From contig NC_011295.1 of NCBI RefSeq assembly GCF_000020945.1, positions 1,240,001-1,304,000 of the forward strand: a DNA stretch of 64,000 bases, in the 5' to 3' direction. This document shows positions 17,321 to 26,658 of this stretch, piece after piece (position 1 is the stretch's first letter; each line of letters starts with the position of its first letter). This stretch comes from Coprothermobacter proteolyticus DSM 5265 (lineage in GTDB: Bacteria > Coprothermobacterota > Coprothermobacteria > Coprothermobacterales > Coprothermobacteraceae). The notes beneath the pieces are model-generated. The model saw nothing but the letters and a program-made list of their open reading frames with translations, was not told the DNA's origin and searched no databases. A program made the position numbers and the translations under genes.

Positions 17321-17800
17321 CACGACTAATTGGCTTTCAATAATGTCTTTGTAGACGCAAGAGCTAGCCATGAGTTCCTCATGTGTTCCTTCTTCTACCA
17401 CGCGTCCTTCATTAAGTACTAGCACTCTATCCGCTTTTCTTATAGTGGAAAGCCTGTGAGAAATGATTATTAAGGTCATGTCTTCCTCTTTTAGTTCATC
17501 AAATATCTCTTCTTCTGTTTGTGAATCCACTCCCGATGTTGCTTCATCAAGCACCAAAATCTTTGGCTTCCTTATTACGGCTCTCGCTATGGCAATTCTT
17601 TGCCTTTGCCCATCAGACAGCTTTCCACCTCTTTCCCCGACTACCGTATCGTATCCGTTCTCTAATAAGTAAACGAACTTGTTCACCTTTGACTTCCGTA
17701 CCGCGTCAAAGAATTCTTCTTCTGTAAATTCATCATCTAACAAAATGTTCTCCTTTATAGTCATGTTGAATACAAAATCATTCTGCCTAACGTTTCTCTA
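17318..17800 (-). pseudogene. C-terminal remnant of an ABC exporter ATPase domain
   Basis: The frame contains the late part of an MsbA/LmrA-type nucleotide-binding domain: the Q-loop region (VRQNDFVFNMTIKENILL, read upstream of the first ATG at 17764), the signature LSDGQRQRIAIARA, Walker B ILVLDEATSGVD and the H-loop ISHRLSTI. Walker A and all membrane segments are absent, and an in-frame TAG lies three codons before VRQND. The 5' two-thirds of the gene is therefore lost. The next 370 bases up to the acyltransferase gene hold no intact gene. A hydrophobic open stretch near 17885-18000 (plus strand) could be unrelated debris. Unlikely to be functional. Confidence 0.8.
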
Positions 17801-18202
17801 CAATACCCGTATATTTTGACTAGTATTTGAGCATAGAGAGTATTAGGAAGAAAGAGTACTATCCAATGAGCTACATACCAACAAATCCTGATTTTGTATT
17901 TAATCATTATCGCTGCTGTACTTGCCTCAGGGTCTTTCATGACCCGTTTCGTAACGAAGGAGCGCATAGTATTAACTAGCAGTGACCAAAGGTGAAAAAC
18001 CGTTGGATTTCGCCACCGGGAAGAACTTTCGGTGTTGGGCAACCAGACAACCTGCACAGCAACGGGATTTGGTAGCCTTTTAAGGCTACTTATGAGAAAT
18101 AAAAACCTTCTGCATAGACCACATAAGTAGCATCTAACTAGGTTTTTAGTTTGCCCATAAGTCATTAGAAAACTGTTGTTACAATTGAATAGATTTGGGC
18201 CA

Positions 18203-19231
18203 ATGAAAAGACTTAGGGAATTTGATGTTTTAAAAGGGCTTAGTATTACAGCGGTAATACTCATACATGTCACAAGCCATGGCGTGGGTACCTTTGACCC
18301 CACCTCAACCTCTTATTTTGTTTATCTTATCCTAAACAGGCTTTCGCAGTTTGCTGTTCCCACCTTCATTTTCGCAAGCTGCGTCCTCCTTTCATACATC
18401 CATGGGGATGATTTCCGAACTATTACTGCTGGAGGATTAAAAGCCTTTTACTCGAAACGCTTTGTTCGAATAATCCCGCCTTACCTAATATGGACGCTGG
18501 TATACCTTGTCGTGAAGCACATCGAGTCAAACGGCACAGTGCGAGTTACATGGGGAAACTATTTGAACCTCCTTCTTAGGGGTGATGGGTATTACCACCT
18601 TTATTTCGTTGTAGTTATACTGCAAGTGTACATATTGTTGCCTTTCATAATGTACGTAGTGTCACACTTAAAAGTAAGGTTCCGACAGATTCTCCTGATT
18701 TCCATAGGAGTTCAGGTAGCTTGTTATTACTTATACGAGTTCTACATCATACATTACTTCCCCAGAGGTACACGCCTGATGATCTGGTACTTAGCGGTTA
18801 TACTCGTAGGCGTCTGGATTGGTGAAAATTACGAGGAATACTGCAAAAGAGAGAGACACGTTACCATATTTCTGCCCGCTGCCTTGGTTTCAGGTGTTTT
18901 ATATACCTATTTTTATCATCTTTCAAATATAGGTCAGCCCGTTTCATCAGGCATAGTTAACCTGTGGTGGTACATATATGTTTCGTCCACACCTTTGTTG
19001 CTTCTATACATATCTAAAAAAGTCAACATCAGGTTTTTTGAAAGAGCTGGACAGCTCTCCTTCGGTATATTTCTCATGCATCCACTGTTTTTGTTCATCA
19101 TGAATCGCATCTACGCCACGGTAAACGTCATACTTTACGACATATTCGTCTTTTTCATCATCTATTCGTTGTCCTACATAATAACCAAATGGCTGGAAGC
19201 CACTCCTTGGGGCAAATACATCGTAGGATAA
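18203..19231 (+). CDS. Membrane acyltransferase family 3 protein
   Basis: Integral membrane protein of about 342 residues with ten or so hydrophobic segments. It opens with REFDVLKGLSITAVILIHV, whose early histidine in TM1 is the conserved active residue of the acyltransferase 3 (OafA/WecH) family, followed by YSKRFVRIIPPYLIWTLVYL. Such proteins acetylate or acylate cell-surface sugars. A TTG-initiated ORF extends nine codons further to 18176, but ATG 18203 aligns with family starts. It is a single gene flanked by decayed DNA. The target is unknown. Confidence 0.8.
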   Translation: MKRLREFDVLKGLSITAVILIHVTSHGVGTFDPTSTSYFVYLILNRLSQFAVPTFIFASCVLLSYIHGDDFRTITAGGLKAFYSKRFVRIIPPYLIWTLVYLVVKHIESNGTVRVTWGNYLNLLLRGDGYYHLYFVVVILQVYILLPFIMYVVSHLKVRFRQILLISIGVQVACYYLYEFYIIHYFPRGTRLMIWYLAVILVGVWIGENYEEYCKRERHVTIFLPAALVSGVLYTYFYHLSNIGQPVSSGIVNLWWYIYVSSTPLLLLYISKKVNIRFFERAGQLSFGIFLMHPLFLFIMNRIYATVNVILYDIFVFFIIYSLSYIITKWLEATPWGKYIVG

Positions 19232-19507
19232 AGATGTTAAAACTGCATATCAAGTTCTGCAAAGTTCCCACTCAGCATTCCTTTTTTCCTACAAATTATC
19301 AACATTATTGTCTCCATTTTAAGCTTTAAAGTTAATTTCCTCGCAGTAGCATGTCATTCAACTAACTCAAATTGACATAAACATATATCTCATACCTGCC
19401 CCCGACAAGATATGCAATCGTGTCATATGCAGTCGCTTACATATCAACTCACAGCGACAAGTTTTTTGCAAAGCGCCCTTCTGTCAGAGAAATAGATTAA
19501 AGTACAT

Positions 19508-19867
19508 CTAAAGTTGTAGCTCAGACCTCAATATCTTTACGACCTCTTCAGCACTCAAAACTCTTCCGAAGGAAACAACCTTTTCATTGATAACAAGAGC
19601 CGGAGTGCTCATGATTCCATAAGCTGCAATTTGAGAAAAATCTGTAACATGGTTAAAATCTGCTTTGAGGCCCAGCTTGTCCAAAGCCGACTTGGTATTG
19701 GCCTCCAGCGCTTTGCATCGCGCACATCCCGGACCTAACACCTTAACAGACAGAACGGCCGGATTTGAATCGTTACGAACACAATTCTCCTGCTCGTGAT
19801 CTAAATTTGGAGTTCCTTCACTGAAGCTGCTCGTTTGATTCTCTGGTTTCTCTTGATGCATCTCCAC
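19508..19867 (-). CDS. Thioredoxin-like small redox protein (TM0996/MTH895 type)
   Basis: 119 residues. After a polar N-terminal stretch of about 40 residues comes a minimal thioredoxin fold: VLGPGCARCKALE with the CxxC active site CARC, then MSTPALVINEKVVSFGR containing the cis-proline, and a final helix. Proteins of this type often accompany ArsP-type permeases in anaerobes. It lies 44 bases downstream of the permease gene on the same strand. It may start further in than shown, since the first 40 residues are not conserved in the family. Confidence 0.8.
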   Translation of the reverse strand: MEMHQEKPENQTSSFSEGTPNLDHEQENCVRNDSNPAVLSVKVLGPGCARCKALEANTKSALDKLGLKADFNHVTDFSQIAAYGIMSTPALVINEKVVSFGRVLSAEEVVKILRSELQL

Positions 19868-19911
19868 AGTTTACACTCCCCTTTCGTTCTGAAATGTTTT
19901 CGAACAATATG

Positions 19912-20934
19912 TCAAATCAACACCGCTTGGAGCGCATTAAAAATGTAGCCTACAACCATGATGCCACCGGTTACTATGGCGATGAATAAAACCAGTAATT
20001 TGAGTTTTACAACCTTGCTTAGCATAACCATAGAAGGTAAACTAAGTGCCGTCACCGCCATCATGAAAGACAATACAGTGCCCAAACCTGCACCTTTTGC
20101 AAAGAGGCTCTCAGCTACAGGAATGGAACCAAAGATATCTCCGTAAATGGGCACACCCACAAGAGTTGCAAGAATCACAGCTCCATTGTTCTTACGACCG
20201 AGGATAGAAGATATCCAAGTAGCAGGAATAACGTTATGGATAACAGCACCGATAGCTACACCGATTACAACGTAACGGCCCACGCGGTGCACAATGTCCC
20301 TTACCTGATCTCGTGCGAAGATAAGGCGATCAGTCACGGTTAAGCTTGGAGGATCAATGTCCGCTGCTTTGGTATCTTTTACAAACGAGTAAACGTGCTT
20401 ATCCATACCAAAAACCTCGATAAGAGTCCCGCCTACCACAGCAAGAAGAACGCCAATAACCACATACATTACCGCCACCCTTAAGCCGAAAATACTCATT
20501 AGCAACACCAAAGATCCGAGATCCACCAAAGGTGACGAAATAAGAAAAGAAAAAGTAACTCCAACGGGAAGGCCTGCGTTAGTGAATCCAATGAAAAGCG
20601 GTATAGAGGAACAAGAACAAAAAGGCGTAACAGTACCAAGTAGAGCCGCAAGTATGTTAGCCCATATTCCGTGGGAACGTCCGACAATTTTCTTCGTCCT
20701 TTCCGGTGGGAAATAGCTTTGGACATAGGATATTACAAAGATAAGGACTGATAAAAGCAGAAAGATTTTCGCCAGATCATAAACGAAAAAATGAATCACG
20801 CCACCAACCCTTGTATTCATGTCTAGACCCAGGGCGTTAAGAGCGCTATAGACAACACTGCTGAGCCATTTCATGCCGAGTATTTGATTCTGAAAAAATG
20901 ACCAGACGGCCGCCAATACCTGCATAGCGATCAA
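19912..20934 (-). CDS. Permease of the ArsP / DUF318 family
   Basis: Integral membrane protein of 340 residues with eight or more hydrophobic segments. The hallmark GTVTPFCSCSSIPLFIGFTNAGLPVGVTFSFLISSPLVD contains the conserved CSCSS cysteines known to matter in ArsP, an exporter of trivalent organoarsenicals. A second block, VPIYGDIFGSIPVAESLFAKGAGLGT, is also typical. The gene sits between an ArsR-type regulator and a thioredoxin-like protein on one strand with short gaps. Metal or metalloid efflux is probable, but the substrate is not provable from sequence. Confidence 0.85.
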   Translation of the reverse strand: MIAMQVLAAVWSFFQNQILGMKWLSSVVYSALNALGLDMNTRVGGVIHFFVYDLAKIFLLLSVLIFVISYVQSYFPPERTKKIVGRSHGIWANILAALLGTVTPFCSCSSIPLFIGFTNAGLPVGVTFSFLISSPLVDLGSLVLLMSIFGLRVAVMYVVIGVLLAVVGGTLIEVFGMDKHVYSFVKDTKAADIDPPSLTVTDRLIFARDQVRDIVHRVGRYVVIGVAIGAVIHNVIPATWISSILGRKNNGAVILATLVGVPIYGDIFGSIPVAESLFAKGAGLGTVLSFMMAVTALSLPSMVMLSKVVKLKLLVLFIAIVTGGIMVVGYIFNALQAVLI

Positions 20935-20945
20935 CCCTTATTCTC

Positions 20946-21263
20946 CTAGGTAGTTGAGCTTTTAGAACAACACACTGGATCCGCTATGTTAAAGCGGCTC
21001 AATTGCCCCAAGAATTGTTGAGCTAAGGCGAAGCCAGCAGGGTCGATGGAATAGTGGACCCACTTTCCCTCGTTTCTGCTTTTCACCAAACCGGAGTCAC
21101 AAAGGATTTTCATATGATGAGACAAGGTGGGTTGGCTAATAGAGAGTTTTTCAAGTAGTTTGCACGCACACTTTTCTCCATCATTCAACAAGCTCAATAT
21201 TTCTAGACGTGTCCTGTCAGAAAGTGCCCTAAAGACTTTAAGGTATTCATCATAATGTTCCGT
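20946..21263 (-). CDS. ArsR-family metalloregulator, apparently starting at ACG
   Basis: Winged-helix repressor of about 105 residues: ALSDRTRLEILSLL (first helices), CKLLEKLSISQPTLSHHMKIL (recognition helix), then the beta-wing GLVKSRNEGKWVHYSI. A vicinal pair lies in EKCACKL and another CC near the C-terminus (DPVCCSKSS), possible metal ligands. The only ORF-style start, TTG at 21197, would cut off the first helix. The frame continues upstream through EHYDEYLKVFRALSD to an in-frame TGA with no ATG, GTG or TTG between. A good GAGGTGG lies seven bases before an ACG codon at 21261-21263, so ACG may be the initiator or a mutated ATG. It presumably controls the arsP-type gene downstream. Confidence 0.75.
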   Translation of the reverse strand, partial: TEHYDEYLKVFRALSDRTRLEILSLLNDGEKCACKLLEKLSISQPTLSHHMKILCDSGLVKSRNEGKWVHYSIDPAGFALAQQFLGQLSRFNIADPVCCSKSSTT

Positions 21264-21444
21264 AGTTGAACCACCTCACATAGATAACCATCGATATAAC
21301 GAACATGATTCCAGTTTATCGTAAGAGCCTACGGCTGTCAACATTCTGATAACATTCATCGTGGTTTCATGAGGCTCAACAGTCCAGACTGTCAGATAGT
21401 GCGCGCTGATGAAGCGGTTTGCCCCAGACCTATTCAGGACATGC

Positions 21445-21754
21445 TCAATGCTTGCCAGTTGAGTCGCCAAAAAAGTACTTCATGATCTCATAAATGGCTA
21501 TTGCGATGAGCCAATGGCGGCAACATAACGGAAAGCGCTGAAAGTAGCTGTGAACAGGGAACTTAAAACCACTAATGCAATAAAGATACCGGAGGAGAGC
21601 AGAAGCCAAAGCACATTTCCCAATCTCGGTTGAAGCTATTCTATTGGCAACCTCTCAGCTTCTTCAAACATCAATCTATTGTCTTTAAAGAAGCAAAGTG
21701 CGCTGGGCTACTAATCATAAAGGCAAGTTTGGCACGTGCTACTTCTTTGGTCAT
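21445..21754 (-). pseudogene. Decayed small membrane-protein gene
   Basis: Reading the minus strand from ATG 21754 gives MTKEVARAKLAFMISSPAHF and a stop. A shift of frame continues with RLMFEEAERLPIE, a TAG, then the hydrophobic LGNVLWLLLSSGIFIALVVL. A further shift gives WLIAIAIYEIMKYFFG and a final TGA. The three pieces abut with little gap and look like one protein of about 105 residues with two membrane segments, broken by two frameshifts and a stop. I do not recognise the family. Confidence 0.55.
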
Positions 21755-21790
21755 GTCTGACTTTGGTTCACCCTTATACTCTCGGAAAGC

Positions 21791-22630
21791 TTAACTTCCT
21801 TGAGTACTGCTAACTAGTTTGATAACAGTTAGCTCAGGGTGATTAAAAAGTCTTAACGGTAAAGGAAAATTACCCAGTCCCGGTGAAACGTAGAGATACT
21901 TATCTCCCAGATTGAACAAACCTTTATCGTACACAGGTCCGTTGTAAGACAATTTTGGAAGTGTTATGCCATTGTATTTCAAAGGTCCAAGGAAGGGCAA
22001 TCTAATACTACCGCCATGTGTGTCTCCAGAAAGTATAAGATCGCCTTTCCACTTATCGAACACCTCTTCATAGAAGATATGGGCCAAAAGAATGTTGTAA
22101 TTATTGCTTTCTTCAACCTTAATTGCTTCCAGCACATTGTCAGCTGAGGAATAATAACCCGTAGTAGGGCAACCATAGATACTTATAGGAGTTTCGCCTA
22201 CCTTTACATCTACCCTTTCATATTCAAGCACTGTAGCACCTGCATCGCCGATATCGTCTACGCTGGATGATCCTTCGTGTTCGCCGCGCACATAGTACAC
22301 AGGGTATTCTTCAGACAACACCTTTATCAAGTTGAGTGCCTTTGCCTTTCCTCTGTTGTCTCCACGGTTAAACAAGTCACCAGTTACAGCTACAATGTCT
22401 GGCTGCTGCTTTTCAATAGCTCGCAACAAATAGTTGTTATCTAAACCAAAACTGTATCCGTGAAGGTCCGAGATCTGTACAATGGTGACCGTGCTCCTAA
22501 TTTTCGGACTGCTTATGGTGGTTACAGACACAACAATTTTGAAATTTTCAAAAAGCCAAAAGAAAAACAACGCAAAAAACACAACCAAAACCTTTCTTCT
22601 TTTTCTCAAAGTTATCCCTTTTCCTTTCAA
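21791..22630 (-). CDS. Calcineurin-like metallophosphoesterase, membrane-anchored
   Basis: 279 residues with one N-terminal membrane segment (VVFFALFFFWLFENF), so the catalytic domain probably faces outside. Metal-binding motifs follow the YkuE-like order: QISDLHG, VTGDLFNRGD, YVRGEHEG, LLAHIF and LSGDTHGG. Two positions differ from consensus: GNHE is GEHE and GHTHGG is GDTHGG. The first would replace the catalytic asparagine, so activity may be altered. Relatives are broad phosphodiesterases or lipid-headgroup hydrolases. It is followed directly by the decayed membrane-protein gene. Confidence 0.82.
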   Translation of the reverse strand: MKGKGITLRKRRKVLVVFFALFFFWLFENFKIVVSVTTISSPKIRSTVTIVQISDLHGYSFGLDNNYLLRAIEKQQPDIVAVTGDLFNRGDNRGKAKALNLIKVLSEEYPVYYVRGEHEGSSSVDDIGDAGATVLEYERVDVKVGETPISIYGCPTTGYYSSADNVLEAIKVEESNNYNILLAHIFYEEVFDKWKGDLILSGDTHGGSIRLPFLGPLKYNGITLPKLSYNGPVYDKGLFNLGDKYLYVSPGLGNFPLPLRLFNHPELTVIKLVSSTQGS

Positions 22631-22722
22631 GAATGTCTAATTACACAAGACTAAACATACCCCAAGCATGTTCCAATGACCAGGCACCTACTTCAGCTAA
22701 CTTACAGCTTACTACTCACAAG

Positions 22723-23145
22723 TTACTCAACCCACAAACCGTTTAGCCCACTCGGTTCACTTCTTCTAACGAGTTTTATTCCTTCAAGTTTTTGAATGAA
22801 TAACTCACCGTTGAAAAATGTTCCGTCCATTAAGTGGCCGCCAATTAAAGAATAGTCAGGTAGCCCTAAGACGCAGTGAGCATGGATAACAACCTCAGCC
22901 CCATTTTCAGCCATGCTTATGTTCCCTTCCAAGGAAATAACTTCCATCAGTTGCTGATAGAAACTCTTGGTCACATACTCGTGTCCGTTAAAGTAACCCA
23001 GCTCAGCGTTCTTAAACAGCCCTATCCCATGCAAAACTGCACTATTGACACCACAATCTTTGGCGACTGCTTTTAGGCTTTCCATGAATTTGTCTCCATC
23101 ATGGAGCCTCACAGCAATTATCCCGTTGTTTTCCTTTATAGTCAT
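22723..23145 (-). CDS. PPC-domain (DUF296) protein
   Basis: A single PPC/DUF296 domain of 140 residues covers the whole protein: VRLHDGDKFMESLKAVAKDCGV, AVLHGIGLFKNAELGYF, and HAHCVLGLPDYSLIGGHLMDGTF with the conserved histidines that bind a metal in structures of the family. In plants the domain is linked to AT-hook DNA-binding proteins; bacterial single-domain forms have no settled role. It stands alone on the minus strand with a GGAG site ahead of its ATG. Confidence 0.88.
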   Translation of the reverse strand: MTIKENNGIIAVRLHDGDKFMESLKAVAKDCGVNSAVLHGIGLFKNAELGYFNGHEYVTKSFYQQLMEVISLEGNISMAENGAEVVIHAHCVLGLPDYSLIGGHLMDGTFFNGELFIQKLEGIKLVRRSEPSGLNGLWVE

Positions 23146-23543
23146 ACTCTCACTCCTTTTCCGGATATAAAGTTCGCTAAGCCCAGTTTAGACCAGAAAT
23201 GGCAACTTTGCAACACTTTCGGTCAAGCAAAGTACGACACATTACAACACCACATGCATACTACATATAAGGTCCCATGTTAGCCTGAAAAAATGCAACT
23301 ACTATCGACTGCATTCATATGACAAATGGCAACTAGTTGTTATTGAAAATGAATGTCCGTTATGCCGCGAAAAGTGTTCGAACCAATTTGAATAACAACT
23401 GGTAATTCTCAACAAAAGAGCTTGCCCATTGCATTTATCAAGAATGGGAGTTGTTTTACCAGAAATACTGCTCCCTAAAAACATCTGCCATACTGTGCAT
23501 ATCATTCCAATAGGCGCGCAACCTGGGACCTGCCTACTGTAAT
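23146..23543. other. Intergenic region without a recognisable gene
   Basis: About 400 bases. An 86-codon minus-strand frame (23302-23562) has no family resemblance, no clear ribosome site and an odd composition. I see no RNA gene or repeat here. Confidence 0.45.
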
Positions 23544-23776
23544 TCATTCTTCCCTCTCCCACTTACCAAATACAATTACGCCTGCTTCATTAAGCTTCAT
23601 CGCAACGAACTTTGGTAAATGGTGCCACTCGAACTCATCTTCTGGAACGTGTTTACTGAATTCTTCTGTAGGATTCATAAACACCTTACCTGCTTTAGCT
23701 TCGATCTCAGGATCTACTACCTTTCTACACCCACCTTTTTTAAGTAACAATTAGCATCTCCGATGAACTGCTCTTC
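23544..23776 (-). pseudogene. Fragment of an unrecognised gene next to the CRISPR array
   Basis: From a TTG at 23750 a frame of 68 codons reads as a plausible acidic protein (KVVDPEIEAKAGKVF, EFEWHHLPKFVAMKLNEAG, ending FGKWEREE). Just upstream another frame reads EEQFIGDANCYLKK, and the two join if one frameshift is allowed near 23730. This suggests the 3' part of a longer gene cut off on the array side. I do not recognise the family. An intact short gene cannot be excluded. Confidence 0.35.
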
Positions 23777-23869
23777 GCTTATCTACTCACGCCCTTCACA
23801 GATCTCCAGAATCTTCTACCTGTACGTCATTTCGCACTTCACCGTTCAGCTCAACCGTGAAAGAAGGGG

Positions 23870-24966
23870 GTTTCAATCCCTTGTAGGTAAGCTAGAAACG
23901 CTTTCTTCGAGTCAATGGACTCTGTAACACGTTCCTTGAGTTTCAAACCCTTGTAGGTAAGCTAGAAACAAGCCTTGCTGTGAGAGAAGACTTTATATGC
24001 CAGGGGCGTTTCAATCCCTTGTAGGTAAGCTAGAAACCAATGAGTCTGGGGTTGAAATGAATAAGAGGAGCATGTTTCAATCCCTTGTAGGTAAGCTAGA
24101 AACCACGCTATGTCTTTAACACGCTGTTCCACCATCATAGTTTCAATCCCTTGTAGGTAAGCTAGAAACATGGCAGGAATTGTATTTCGTAGTGGCGAGC
24201 AAAAAGGTTTCAATCCCTTGTAGGTAAGCTAGAAACTTTTCAATTCCTGGTTGTACGACTCACCAATCTTCAGTTTCAATCCCTTGTAGGTAAGCTAGAA
24301 ACTTTTTAACTGGAGGACTAATCCTCCAGTTCCTCCAAGTTTCAATCCCTTGTAGGTAAGCTAGAAACTGGATAGTTATGGCGATTCAATGTACAGCAAT
24401 CATAAGTTTCAATCCCTTGTAGGTAAGCTAGAAACTTTAATTAGGCCGAAACAAGGATTTAAGGAATTGATGTTTCAATCCCTTGTAGGTAAGCTAGAAA
24501 CCCGACGAGGTATTGTTGGGAAGAGTTAGGGAGTATAGTTTCAATCCCTTGTAGGTAAGCTAGAAACTTTTTTACGGTGAGAGAGAAGTGCTAAGGGGAC
24601 ATATGTTTCAATCCCTTGTAGGTAAGCTAGAAACTTTGCTTTTCAAAATGCCGAACGCAGACATAAGGCCGTTTCAATCCCTTGTAGGTAAGCTAGAAAC
24701 ATTTGCGAGAATGGTGCTTGCGATGTATTCACGATGTTTCAATCCCTTGTAGGTAAGCTAGAAACTACCTACACAACTGCTATGCTCACAAAACGACATG
24801 CCGGTTTCAATCCCTTGTAGGTAAGCTAGAAACTCTAAATTTTTTACACCTTCCTTACTCACGAAGTTTGTTTCAATCCCTTGTAGGTAAGCTAGAAACA
24901 CTGAACCTTCACCGCGCCGAACTACCTCTTCATCGAGTTTCAATCCCTTGTAGGTAAGCTAGAAAC
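23870..24966 (-). CRISPR. CRISPR array 1: 17 repeats, 16 spacers
   Basis: Thirty-base repeats start GTTTCAATCC and end GCTAGAAAC on the plus strand, with spacers of 35-40 bases. Repeat starts: 23870, 23940, 24008, 24074, 24140, 24207, 24273, 24339, 24406, 24472, 24538, 24605, 24671, 24736, 24804, 24870, 24937. The repeat at 23940 has one change (A for T). Read on the minus strand the repeat ends in ATTGAAAC, the usual 5' crRNA handle of type I-B and some type III repeats, so I orient it minus with 23870 as the trailer end. After the last repeat, the first 29 bases of spacer 24701-24735 recur and run straight into peptidase-gene sequence. No leader is visible at that end. Confidence 0.97.
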
Positions 24967-24978
24967 ATTTGCGAGAAT

Positions 24979-26584
24979 GGTGCTTGCGATGTATTTGCAA
25001 ATGGTGGTGAAGTTGCAGAATACTCTTCCATAGGACCGAGCTTAAATGGAGAAATACAGCCTGACTTGCTTGGTTACGTTGGTTATCCAGCTACGTTTAT
25101 GCGGTATTACAACATGTTTGGTGGCACTTCCTGTTCAGCACCTTTTGCAGGTGCTGTAGCTACACTGGTTAAGCAGGCACACAAAGATTGGACTGCTGAA
25201 CAAGTTAGAGCTTCTCTTATGAATACAGCAAGCGTCTTATACAACAAAGTTACTGGTGAGCCTATAAGCGTAATGATACAAGGTTCAGGCTTGATTGATG
25301 GAGTAGCTGCTGTAAAAACACCTGCTTTGATAAGTCCTTATGAAATAGATATGACTGCTACAGGCTTGCACCCTGTAGTATTGACAGTAAAGAACGTTAG
25401 CGATGCGACGCTAACATTTACAGTAACGGTGCAGCCTACTTTAGGTAACTTTGAATACGGTCAAAATGATGGTTTGACGCTGTCTTTAACAAGCAGTAGG
25501 ATTATTGTCAGTCCACGCTTAAGTGCTACCTTAGGTTTAACAGCAAAAGCTGATTTAAGCAAACTTACCAAAGGATCACATGAAGCGCTCATTTGGTTTA
25601 GCAATGGCACTGCTACCTTACATGTGCCCATGCTTATATGGAATGATCTTAATACTATTTGGTGGGAAAGAAGCAATCCGTTTGATGCAGGTTACAACAG
25701 TAAGCTACCACCAAAGCTGATCAATGTCAGAGCTACTAAGCTACCTAACAGTAGTGATGTAGCCATAGATTTTACACTTAACAGAGGTTCTATCTCAGGT
25801 TCTTCATGGGGGTCCCCTGAGCCTTACTGGAGCAACTATGCCGATGAAATACGTGTAGACATCGTTAATCAAAGCGGTGCTACAGTTGCTACAGTGTTTG
25901 ACAAAGGACACTTGCTTATAGGGCACTACAGAGCTGTATGGAATGGTAAAGACAGCAATGGTCAGCCTGTGCCTGCAGGTGAGTATAAGTATGTAATAAC
26001 TGTAACAGACTACTTTACCAACTTTGATATTCCCATAATTGATACAGATACGCAGTATACAGGCTACATCACAGTAGGTAACAATGCTACATTAACGCCT
26101 TCTTTAACTGTAACAGCTTCTTCATTTGCTTATATTCCTGCTAATTACCAATCAAAAAACTCCTACAGTGCCTATCACACCTGCACCGCTTAGCATTATA
26201 GAACTGCAAATAGGCAACCCAGTATTTAAGCTGAACAATCAAGCTTTGCTTTTAGACAGCCCGCCTGTGATTAAAAATGACAGAACACTACTGCCTATAA
26301 GGGCTGTTGTAGAAGCTATGGGTGGACAAGTTAATTGGAACGCTGAAGAAAGACGTGTAGACATAGAATACAGAGGCAAAACTGTTACTTTGTGGATAGG
26401 TAAGAACACAGCAAAGGTTAATGGTAAGGAAGTAATGATAGATCCAAGTAATCCTAATGTAGTGCCAGAGATTATAAACGGACGCACCATGCTTCCTTTA
26501 AGGTTTGTAGCTGAAGCATTAGGTTGTGAAGTAAAGTGGGACGATGCTACTAAAACGATAACAATCCTCTTTCCCTCCTATTGA
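24979..26584 (+). pseudogene. Truncated, frameshifted copy of the S8 peptidase gene
   Basis: This stretch is nearly identical to about 58286-59897, the last two-thirds of the intact S8 peptidase. It retains the serine motif GGTSCSAPFAGA, the FlgD-like AVWNGKDSNGQPVPAGEYKY segment and the C-terminal stalk domain. It lacks the signal peptide and the Asp and His parts of the active site. A two-base deficit near 26150 (NYQSKNSY in place of NYADQNTP) shifts the frame between the peptidase part (ends 26193) and the stalk domain (ends 26584). Its left end is fused inside a CRISPR spacer copy. Not expected to give an active enzyme. Confidence 0.93.
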
Positions 26585-26658
26585 TTAATAAAATGGAAGA
26601 AAACAACTTAAACATGATGTTTATGTCAAGTAAAGACAAAAACACTTTTTCTTATTGC

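Noticed and set aside
17761-18303. 180-codon minus-strand ORF over the 5' part of the acyltransferase gene
   Set aside because: It is antisense to the acyltransferase start and has no family character.
21276-21470. 64-codon minus-strand ORF upstream of arsR
   Set aside because: No ribosome site or family; it overlaps the end of the decayed membrane-protein gene in another frame.
23962-24943. Minus-strand ORFs containing repeated FLAYLQGIET
   Set aside because: They are translations of CRISPR repeats and spacers, not genes.
23870-24966. Plus-strand transcription of the CRISPR array
   Set aside because: The minus-strand reading ends in ATTGAAAC, the usual 5' handle, and places cas2 and a likely leader at the correct end; the plus-strand reading does not.
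25066-26193. 375-residue ORF that could be annotated as an S8 peptidase
   Set aside because: It lacks signal peptide, Asp and His motifs and is part of a truncated duplicate; treated as pseudogene.
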